Positions 1-4,905 of a DNA stretch of 9,046 bases are shown piece after piece. This stretch comes from CAYNEI01 sp964396185 (GTDB lineage Archaea; Thermoplasmatota; SW-10-69-26), in NCBI GenBank assembly GCA_964396185.1, contig CAYNEI010000079.1, positions 1 to 9,046 of the forward strand, read 5' to 3'. Both the position numbers and the translations under genes were made by a program. The notes beneath the pieces were generated by a model, which was given only the letters and a program-made list of their open reading frames with translations, ran no database searches and had not been told where the DNA came from. Positions within the stretch are counted from its first letter, which is position 1. Each line of letters begins with the position of its first letter.

Positions 1-447
1 GACGCCGAGGTGCGCGTGCTCGAAGGCGATGGCCTGCGCCTGGAGGCCACCGGCGGGGCCGGGCGCTTCCAGGTCCACTGGCCGCCAGGCGAGCAGCTCA
101 CCCAGGTCGAGGGCGAGCTCGGGGAGCACGCCCGCATCGCCTTCGAGCTCCTCCTGGCCTCCGAGACCCCGGAGGCGTTCTTCGGCAAGCACCGGCCTGC
201 CAGCCCCGAGCGCCGCAAGCTGGCCTTCGAGCGCCTGCGCTGGTACATCGAGGACTCCCTGGGAGAGAACCCGTACTACAGCCCCCTGCTCATCGAGCAG
301 CGGGGGCCGGTCATGCTCGTCTACAGCGAGGGGGACTACGCGCTCATCTGCGAGGACGGCGGCCACAAGGGAGAGGGCATCCTTTTGTGGAAGGTGCGAA
401 GGCTCATGGCCTACGCCCTCACGGATGCGGACGAGGAGCTGTTCTAA
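1..447 (+). CDS. Unrecognised acidic protein, 3' part (5' end may lie outside the window)
   Basis: The frame is open from the first base to a TAA at 445-447, giving 148 visible residues. A GTG at 10-12 could be a start, but the frame runs through it to the window edge without a stop and no ribosome binding site can be judged, so I treat the gene as 5'-partial. The sequence has a beta-rich N-terminal part, a charged helical middle (around RRKLAFERLRWYIED) and a beta-rich C-terminal part (PVMLVYSEGDYALICEDGG), and it ends in an acidic DADEELF tail. There is no signal peptide or membrane segment in the visible part, so it is probably cytoplasmic. I do not recognise the family. It converges on the small gene at 488-799 with a 40-nt gap. 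Strong third-position GC and a sensible amino-acid mix support it being coding. Confidence 0.7.
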   Translation, partial: DAEVRVLEGDGLRLEATGGAGRFQVHWPPGEQLTQVEGELGEHARIAFELLLASETPEAFFGKHRPASPERRKLAFERLRWYIEDSLGENPYYSPLLIEQRGPVMLVYSEGDYALICEDGGHKGEGILLWKVRRLMAYALTDADEELF

Positions 448-487
448 GGCCCCTTGGTGCCTGCTTCGTGCCCTCATGATCGGGCGG

Positions 488-799
488 CTAACCGGTCGCC
501 AGGGTCTGCTGTCCGGTCTCCTCGGTGCCCCAGAACTCCTCAGGAGGCACAGCGATCTCGTAGCGCTCAGGCGTCACATCGAGCCCGGCCTCCTGGACGC
601 GCTTGAACCAGCGTCTGCCTGACTCGTTCAACCACTCGTAGCTGGGCGCATCGAAGATGTAGAGCAGAGCCGCGCTCTGCGGGTAGTAGGGCCCATCGAA
701 GGAACCACCGATCTCGTCGCAGATCTCCTGTAGGATCCGATCGTGCTCGGCCAGCTGCTTGCCGTCGCCCTCGAAGTCCGCGTACCAGAGGATCTTCAT
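488..799 (-). CDS. Small conserved-looking hypothetical protein, possibly ferredoxin-like alpha/beta fold
   Basis: This 103-residue frame starts at ATG (797-799). The start is fixed by an in-frame TGA 18 nt upstream, and a weak GGTG lies 5 nt before it. The protein opens with a beta strand (MKILWYADFEG), then an amphipathic helix (LAEHDRILQEICDEIGG), a strand (ALLYIFDA), a second helix rich in aromatics (YEWLNESGRRWFKRVQEAG) and a strand (RYEIAVPPEEFWG). This order resembles the small ferredoxin-like or dimeric alpha-beta barrel proteins, but I cannot name a family. The protein has no signal peptide, no membrane segment and no obvious catalytic motif. The last 15 or so residues are probably disordered. 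It is monocistronic as far as can be seen, convergent with the gene on its left and divergent from the CBS protein gene. Confidence 0.7.
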   Translation of the reverse strand: MKILWYADFEGDGKQLAEHDRILQEICDEIGGSFDGPYYPQSAALLYIFDAPSYEWLNESGRRWFKRVQEAGLDVTPERYEIAVPPEEFWGTEETGQQTLATG

Positions 800-1110
800 C
801 TGAACACCGGATGGGACTCAGGAGCCCGGAGGGATGAACCTTGCCAGGACAGCTGGGGACCCGGAGCGACCCACGAAGACCCAATAGCACCACAGATCCC
901 ACGACCGCAAGAGCAGACATTGCCAGATAGCACCATAGCACGCCTGCCCCTCACCTCGCCTGACGTCCTTGGGGCCTGCACCGCGCGTGGGCCCCGTTTC
1001 TTGCCGGAGGAACCACCACATCTTGGACTGACGGCCGCTTGCTTCCGCTCTTGCCAGAGCGGTCTTTGCAGGGCCCACGCGTCCCCGAGGCCCCAACAAA
1101 GAAAAGGGCG

Positions 1111-1126
1111 GGCGAAAGGGCTATCC
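1111..1126 (+). promoter_or_regulatory. Candidate archaeal promoter (BRE/TATA-like) for the CBS protein gene
   Basis: A purine-rich BRE-like stretch (GGCGAAAG) is followed by the TATA-like GGCTATCC at 1119-1126, the most AT-containing spot just upstream of the gene. With the usual distance of about 26 nt, transcription would start near 1149. That leaves a leader of about 22 nt containing the GGAAGGAG at 1160-1167. The TATA match is weak. Confidence 0.3.
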
Positions 1127-1159
1127 CACCCACCCCCGCTTGCGGGCTCGTGCCGTCCA

Positions 1160-1167
1160 GGAAGGAG
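1160..1167 (+). promoter_or_regulatory. Ribosome binding site of the CBS protein gene
   Basis: GGAAGGAG lies 3 nt before the GTG at 1171. It supports the 1171 start over the alternative GTG at 1150, which has no such element. The short spacing is slightly unusual. The ATG at 1183 would be 15 nt away, and starting there would cut into the first CBS strand. Confidence 0.45.
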
Positions 1168-1170
1168 CGC

Positions 1171-2007
1171 GTGCGAGACTACATGACCGAGGACGTGACC
1201 TCCCTGGGTCCGGAGCTCACCGTCGACGAGGCCATCCAGCGCGTGATCAACGAAGGCCACGTCGGCCTGCCTGTGGCCAAGGGCCGCAAGCTGCTCGGGT
1301 TCGTCACGCCCAAGGAGCTCCTCCGCCACTTGGAGAACAGGTCCGCCAAGCTCGAGGAGATCATCGCGACAGGCACGGTGGTGGCCCACCCCGACATGAG
1401 CCTGGACGACGCCGCCCGCATCCTCTTCCGCATGGGCGTCAAGGAGCTGCCCGTTGTGGATGATCGTGGCGAGATGGTCGGCGTCATCAGCACCACGGAT
1501 GTCATCCGAAGCCACATCGAGCGGGTCACGCCCAGCAAGATGGAGAAGCTGCGGGCGACGCTCCAGAACCTCTACGACGTCGAGATCGACGTGGTCCAGA
1601 AGCCGGCCTCCATCGAGAACCTCCTCCCGACGCAGAAGCGGATCTACGGCGACGAGCTCGAGGGCCGGCGCCTGGAGCTCCTGCGCGGTCTGGCCGAGCC
1701 GATCCTGGTCATCGACAAGGAGCCCCAGCCGATCCTCGTGGACGGGCACCACCGCGTCGTGGCCGCCCACCGCATGGGGCGCAAGAGCTTGGAAGCCTAC
1801 GTGCTCAAGCTGGACCGCGACATCGAGCTCGGCCTCGAGCGCAACGCGCGCGCAGCCGGCTTAGAGACCCTGGGCGACGTGCAGATCTTGGACGAGGGCC
1901 AGCACCCCCTGGTCGAGGTGACGACCCGGTTCCTGCGCGACGACAAGCCCCAGACTCGGGGTGGCAGGATCGTCATCGAGGGACCCGAGGACGCGGAAGA
2001 GGAGTAG
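1171..2007 (+). CDS. CBS-domain pair fused to a ParB/SerK-like domain
   Basis: This 278-residue cytoplasmic protein has three parts. Residues about 1-57 and 62-121 are two CBS domains: the first opens VRDYMTEDV and contains GHVGLPV, and the second contains MGVKELPVVDD and GVISTTDVI. Together they form a Bateman module, which in known families binds adenine nucleotides. After a linker, residues about 140-240 resemble the ParB/sulfiredoxin-like fold, with PILVDGHHRVVAAHRMG around 186-202. The DGHHR motif (191-195) stands where ParB has GERR. It matches the motif I recall from the archaeal free-serine kinase SerK and the related SbnI, so a kinase or phosphotransfer role is as likely as DNA binding. 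The C-terminus is charged and probably flexible. No helix-turn-helix domain follows, unlike a true ParB, and no parA is nearby. The start is GTG 1171, chosen from the RBS and from the usual CBS N-terminus. Regulation by ATP/AMP/ADP binding to the CBS pair is inference. Confidence 0.85.
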   Translation: MRDYMTEDVTSLGPELTVDEAIQRVINEGHVGLPVAKGRKLLGFVTPKELLRHLENRSAKLEEIIATGTVVAHPDMSLDDAARILFRMGVKELPVVDDRGEMVGVISTTDVIRSHIERVTPSKMEKLRATLQNLYDVEIDVVQKPASIENLLPTQKRIYGDELEGRRLELLRGLAEPILVIDKEPQPILVDGHHRVVAAHRMGRKSLEAYVLKLDRDIELGLERNARAAGLETLGDVQILDEGQHPLVEVTTRFLRDDKPQTRGGRIVIEGPEDAEEE

Positions 2008-2101
2008 GACGAAGACGGCCCAGAACAACGCAACGTTGGGAGGCTGGGCTTGGGAGGCTATCAGGAAGCGAGACGTCCTGAGCCGCCTTCGGTTCGCGGC
2101 A

Positions 2102-2120
2102 CGGCCCCCGGTTGGGGCCG
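2102..2120 (+). terminator. Hairpin, possible transcription end of the CBS protein gene
   Basis: CGGCCCC (2102-2108) pairs perfectly with GGGGCCG (2114-2120) around a five-base loop. It lies about 95 nt after the CBS protein stop codon. No U-tract follows, so intrinsic termination of the archaeal oligo-T kind is not shown. A role in 3'-end stability or as a bidirectional barrier between converging genes is possible. Confidence 0.3.
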
Positions 2121-2175
2121 CCACTGCAAACCCGACTCGGCCTACGTGACCTTGAAGCTTGCGGCAGTGCACCTA

Positions 2176-2189
2176 TGGCCTTTCGGCCA
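2176..2189. other. Small hairpin TGGCC-TTTC-GGCCA
   Basis: A 5-bp stem (2176-2180 with 2185-2189) closes a TTTC loop about 60 nt beyond the ATPase stop on its transcript. Read on the minus strand the loop is GAAA, a stable tetraloop type. It could mark the 3' end of the ATPase mRNA. No T-run is present. Confidence 0.25.
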
Positions 2190-2245
2190 CCAGGCCGGGG
2201 TTCCGCATGGGGCAAGCGAGCCCGCAGCACCGATCCTTCGGGCCG

Positions 2246-3898
2246 CTACTGGACCTCGACGCCCTGGTCGCGGAAGCGGTCGCGTTCCCGTTGGCGCAGC
2301 GCGTAGACGCTGGACTCCACCAGCGCGTGCTCCTTGGACTCCTCGTCGACACCGTCGAGCAAGTCGTCGAGCACGATGCCCTCACGCTCGCGCTCCTCGG
2401 AACCCGCCTCGTGCAGCATCGCCCGCTTGACGTAGTTCTTCTTGGCGGTGCGCACGATGGACTCGATGAGCGCGCCGGAGACGACGTCCTTGCGCTTGAT
2501 GGCCTTGAGGCTCTCCTGGGCCTCGGCCTCGGCCTTGAACTCGACCCACTGGTCCTCGTCGTAGATCGCATCCAGCGTGCGAGCGCGCAGGTACTCGGCA
2601 GCCTCGGCGCGTCCGCCCTTCTCCTCGATGAGATCGGCATCGATGGGCAGGTCCTCGGTGAGGTAGATCTCGAGGATCTTGTGTCCGCCTTCGCGGTTCG
2701 GACGGGAGATCTCGATGACCTCGTCGAACCGGCCGGGTCGCAACAGCGCGGGGTCGATCATGTCCGGACGGTTGGTCGCACCCATGACGTAGACGTCGCT
2801 GAGCTCCTTGATGCCGTCCATCTCGGAGAGGATCTGAGCGATGAGGTTCTTGTGGACACCGGCGGTGTCCTGCTGGCCACGGGTGGTGCCCAGCGCGTCG
2901 AACTCGTCGAAGAAGATGATGCTGGGCGCGGTCTCGCGCGCCTTGCGGAAGAGCGCCTTGATCATGTTCTCGGACTCGCCGACCCACTTGGAGAGGATGT
3001 CGGCCACGCTGACGTTGAAGAACGTCATGTCGTTCTCGGTGGCGACCGCCTTGGCCAACAGCGTCTTACCGCAGCCTGGGGGTCCGTAGAGCAGCATGCC
3101 TCGGGGTGGGGTGAGCTGGGCGTGCTCGAAGAGCTCCGGCTCCTTGTAGGGGAGTTCCACGACGTCGCGTAGACGCTCGATCACGTCGTCCAATCCACCC
3201 ACCTCGGCGTAGTGGACGCCGGGCTTCTCGCCCAGGAACATGTCGCGGATCTCGCTGGAGGGCCGCAGCTCGAGGATCTCGTAAGTAGGCGGAAGGAGGC
3301 TGACCTCGTAACCGATCTTGACCTCCTCGCCGAACTCGTCGTCCCAGGGGATGATCTTCTTCTCGAAGCCATCGCCCAGCGTGACGACCAGCTTGTCGCC
3401 GATGATGTTGTCGATCTTGCCGACCAGCCCTTCCTCGAAGTTGGTCGAGGCGCCGATGATGGCGTAGGACTTCGGATGGAGCCAGACGTACTGGCCCTGG
3501 CGAAGATCGGGCTTGTCGAGCATGCCGGTGGTGACCTTGAGGATCTGGTTGTTGTGGGCCACGCTGACCTCGTTGTCCTCGAGGTCGTCGCCATCAAGCC
3601 GGAGAACATGCCCGTAGAGCAGCGGTGGCTCACGGATCTCGTTGAACTTCTCCTCGTAGGCGTCGAGCTGGCCCCGAAGCTCGCCGATCATCTCTTCCTT
3701 GGACTCGAGAGCGTTCTCCTGCGAGGCGATCTGGCCTTCCTTGGCCTCCAGTTCCTCGAGAACACCGTTGAGCTCATCAGCCTGGGCGGACGAGAGGTCC
3801 TTGGACTGGAGCATCCGCTTGACGGCCCTCTTGGCTGCCTCGATGGACCCGACGCCTTTGTCCAGGTCGTCGCCCGACCGTTCTGTATCTCGCGGCAT
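2246..3898 (-). CDS. ARC/Mpa-type AAA+ proteasomal ATPase (ring-shaped protein unfoldase)
   Basis: This 550-residue protein has the ARC/Mpa order. A coiled coil (about 35-88) is followed by two OB-like beta domains (about 91-211), one AAA module (about 227-411) and a C-terminal domain (412-550). The AAA module has Walker A GPPGCGKT (272-279), pore loop KWVGE (W305-V-G307), Walker B IIFFDE (327-332), sensor-1 N376 in ATNRP, and arginine fingers in LRPGR (387, 390). The C-terminal part, with YLTEDLPIDADLI and later SGALIESIVRTAKK, follows the Mpa pattern and is absent from the shorter archaeal PAN (about 400 residues). Family members unfold tagged substrates and feed them to the 20S proteasome. 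Here the C-terminus is GVEVQ, without the HbYX or GQYL tail used for docking, so partnership with the proteasome is uncertain. The start is ATG 3898, chosen for its excellent RBS over the upstream in-frame GTG at 3925. The gene stands alone, divergent from the PAP2 gene; no pup or proteasome subunit gene lies in the window. Confidence 0.92.
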   Translation of the reverse strand: MPRDTERSGDDLDKGVGSIEAAKRAVKRMLQSKDLSSAQADELNGVLEELEAKEGQIASQENALESKEEMIGELRGQLDAYEEKFNEIREPPLLYGHVLRLDGDDLEDNEVSVAHNNQILKVTTGMLDKPDLRQGQYVWLHPKSYAIIGASTNFEEGLVGKIDNIIGDKLVVTLGDGFEKKIIPWDDEFGEEVKIGYEVSLLPPTYEILELRPSSEIRDMFLGEKPGVHYAEVGGLDDVIERLRDVVELPYKEPELFEHAQLTPPRGMLLYGPPGCGKTLLAKAVATENDMTFFNVSVADILSKWVGESENMIKALFRKARETAPSIIFFDEFDALGTTRGQQDTAGVHKNLIAQILSEMDGIKELSDVYVMGATNRPDMIDPALLRPGRFDEVIEISRPNREGGHKILEIYLTEDLPIDADLIEEKGGRAEAAEYLRARTLDAIYDEDQWVEFKAEAEAQESLKAIKRKDVVSGALIESIVRTAKKNYVKRAMLHEAGSEEREREGIVLDDLLDGVDEESKEHALVESSVYALRQRERDRFRDQGVEVQ

Positions 3899-3909
3899 GA
3901 TCATCCCCT
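3899..3909 (-). promoter_or_regulatory. Ribosome binding site that fixes the ATPase start
   Basis: The minus strand reads AGGGGATGATC directly before ATG 3898, matching 9 of 11 bases of AGGAGGTGATC. The GGGG core is 6 nt from the ATG. This favours 3898 over the ATG at 3904, which overlaps the element, and over the GTG at 3925. Confidence 0.65.
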
Positions 3910-3925
3910 GTGCGGTGGTCCGCAC
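3910..3925 (-). promoter_or_regulatory. Leader hairpin next to the ATPase ribosome binding site
   Basis: GTGCGG (3910-3915) pairs with CCGCAC (3920-3925) around a four-base loop. On the transcript it ends immediately before the RBS at 3909, so it could modulate ribosome access. No ligand-binding riboswitch fold was recognised. Confidence 0.35.
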
Positions 3926-3937
3926 CGGTTCGCTGGT

Positions 3938-3956
3938 AAGGGAAGTGGCTTCCCTT
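3938..3956. promoter_or_regulatory. Perfect 8-bp-arm palindrome upstream of the ATPase gene
   Basis: AAGGGAAG (3938-3945) and CTTCCCTT (3949-3956) are perfect inverted repeats around TGG. The site sits between a weak minus-strand TATA-like GCTTAAC (3961-3967) and the ATPase start, overlapping the transcription start predicted from that box (near 3938). It could be a repressor operator or, if transcription begins further upstream, a leader stem-loop. Confidence 0.4.
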
Positions 3957-3960
3957 GGTC

Positions 3961-3972
3961 GTTAAGCTTTGG
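3961..3972 (-). promoter_or_regulatory. Weak TATA-like element for the ATPase gene
   Basis: The minus strand reads CCAAAGCTTAAC, an A-rich BRE-like start followed by GCTTAAC. Transcription would begin near 3938, giving a leader of about 40 nt with the hairpin and RBS. The TATATA element at 4037-4046 is an alternative promoter for this gene. Confidence 0.25.
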
Positions 3973-4036
3973 GGTTCGCCCTCAAGCCCGAAAGGCCCTG
4001 AGCGTCCCCTTTCAGGGGAGGTGATTCCGGGCCCTG

Positions 4037-4046
4037 CGTATATAGC
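4037..4046. promoter_or_regulatory. TATA box, nearly symmetric, between divergent ATPase and PAP2 genes
   Basis: CGTATATAGC is the best TATA match in the window and reads well on both strands. For the plus strand it predicts a start near 4067, suited to the PAP2 gene. For the minus strand it predicts a start near 4016, giving the ATPase a long leader of about 118 nt that would include the stem-loops at 3938-3956 and 3910-3925. Confidence 0.5.
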
Positions 4047-4122
4047 GTTGGCCTTGGTCCCGCGATCCTCGGACGGCGAAGGCAAGCAGGCAACGTTTCA
4101 AGCAAGCGCCCGATTCGGGCTC

Positions 4123-4866
4123 GTGCCAGAGGCCCCGGGAGACGTCGACCCACCTGCGCCAGGGGATCCACCCAGGCCAGGGGACCCAGCCACGCCGCTT
4201 GGCCGGGCGGATCTCGGTCCCAGGGTGCTGGCTGCCGTGGGTTACGTGATCTTCTTCGTCGTGCTCATCGACCAGCTCGGGGGTGGGCCCATCCAAGCCC
4301 TCGATCGGCCCATCCTGGAGAGCGCGCCCGCCGCAGGAACGGCGCTCCACACCCTCAGCGGCGTGCTCACCCACATGGGAGACTGGCAGGTGCTCCTCTC
4401 GCTGAGCCTCCTGGGCACCTTGATCTTGTTCCGTCGGGACCAGCTCATCGAGGCCGGGATCGTCCCGTTCGCCTGGTTCACGACGGTGGCCATCGTCCAG
4501 GGCTTCAAGCTGCTCATCGCGCGGCTGCGGCCGACCGAGGTGTGCTGCGCGTTCCCCTCCGGCCATGCGACGGAAAGCGCCATGGCCCTCATGCTGCTCG
4601 CGGTCCTCCTGTTCGAGCGGTACGAGCGAGGCCGACCGTGGGCCGAGGGCGTTGCTGTGGGCCTGGCTCTGGTCATCGGCGCCACCCGGGTGATCCTGGC
4701 GGTCCACTGGCCCACGGACGTGCTGGCTGGCTGGGGGCTCGGCTGGGGGCTGGCTGGGACGTTCCTGCTGCTGCGCGCCTACCTCAAGGACCAGGCAGCC
4801 ACGCCATGGCCCGAGCCGGCACCCAGCAACGCCACAGCGCGCAGCGCCAAGGAGATCGCGCCCTAG
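4123..4866 (+). CDS. PAP2-family integral membrane phosphatase
   Basis: This protein of about 247 residues carries all three PAP2 signatures: K129-x6-R136-P137 (KLLIARLRP), P145-S-G-H148, and R189-x5-H195-x3-D199 (TRVILAVHWPTD). In the family the two histidines and the aspartate drive phosphate-ester or pyrophosphate hydrolysis on lipids such as phosphatidate or polyprenyl pyrophosphate, at the membrane surface. About six membrane segments are visible, from VLAAVGYVIFFVVLI near residue 35 to GWGLAGTFLLL near 205. A proline-rich PGD-repeat segment precedes the first helix. The substrate cannot be read from sequence; recycling of an isoprenoid carrier is one reasonable guess for an archaeon. 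The start is uncertain. GTG 4123 is the first in-frame start after the transcription start predicted from the TATA box, but it lacks an RBS, and GTG 4225 or upstream TTG codons are alternatives. The frame is open upstream to 3955. The gene converges on the secreted-protein gene with a 39-nt gap. Confidence 0.85.
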   Translation: MPEAPGDVDPPAPGDPPRPGDPATPLGRADLGPRVLAAVGYVIFFVVLIDQLGGGPIQALDRPILESAPAAGTALHTLSGVLTHMGDWQVLLSLSLLGTLILFRRDQLIEAGIVPFAWFTTVAIVQGFKLLIARLRPTEVCCAFPSGHATESAMALMLLAVLLFERYERGRPWAEGVAVGLALVIGATRVILAVHWPTDVLAGWGLGWGLAGTFLLLRAYLKDQAATPWPEPAPSNATARSAKEIAP

Positions 4867-4905
4867 CGTTCCTTGGCCGCGCTACACCCTGCCGGGGAGG
4901 GCGGT

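Larger units (their letters stand above)
800..1170. other. Intergenic region between two divergent genes
   Basis: These 371 nt separate the small minus-strand gene from the CBS protein gene. The plus-strand promoter candidate is at 1111-1126. On the minus-strand side, the heptamer GTGCTAT occurs three times (plus-strand ATAGCAC at 935-941, 927-933 and 884-890). Short open frames cross the region on both strands but none has a convincing start, RBS or composition. No tRNA or clear RNA gene was seen. Confidence 0.6.
2008..2245. other. Convergent intergenic region
   Basis: These 238 nt lie between the ends of the CBS protein gene (+) and the ATPase gene (-). The region holds two GC-rich hairpins (listed separately) and a short direct repeat, TTGGGAGGCT, starting near 2036 and again about 14 nt later. 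No T-run terminator, tRNA or credible coding frame was seen. It presumably serves as the 3' regions of both transcripts. Confidence 0.5.

Noticed and set aside
567..941. Minus-strand frame with a hydrophobic N-terminus (LAMSALAVVGSVVLLGL)
   Set aside because: It runs into the small gene at 488-799 in another frame and becomes Arg-rich there. No RBS was found. A short membrane peptide cannot be excluded, but nothing supports it.
1143..1154. Identical 12-mer CGGGCTCGTGCC at 1143-1154 and 4116-4127, each with a GTG near a gene start
   Set aside because: At this GC content several such 12-mer matches are expected by chance in 9 kb, and a near copy lies inside the ceramidase gene.
796..1770. Minus-strand open frame (324 codons) covering the intergenic region and the CBS domains
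   Set aside because: Most of it mirrors the CBS-coding sequence; the intergenic part has low-complexity composition and no RBS or domain.
2036..2120. Possible tRNA or small RNA in the gap after the CBS protein gene (GGTTCG-like pieces)
   Set aside because: No cloverleaf could be drawn: there is no acceptor stem pairing and no proper T-loop GGTTCRANNCC.
2159..3172. Long plus-strand open frame (337 codons) opposite the ATPase gene
   Set aside because: It is antisense to the conserved AAA module. High GC keeps stops rare in this frame, and the product has a Leu/Val/Asp-rich composition with no motif or RBS.
3955..4122. N-terminal extension of the PAP2 frame up to 3955
   Set aside because: It would begin with TTG upstream of the TATA box, contains the box itself, and adds no membrane or domain sequence.
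4887..4901. CCCT...AGGG hairpin between the convergent PAP2 and secreted-protein genes
   Set aside because: Only four base pairs with a seven-base loop and no T-run; too weak to call a terminator.
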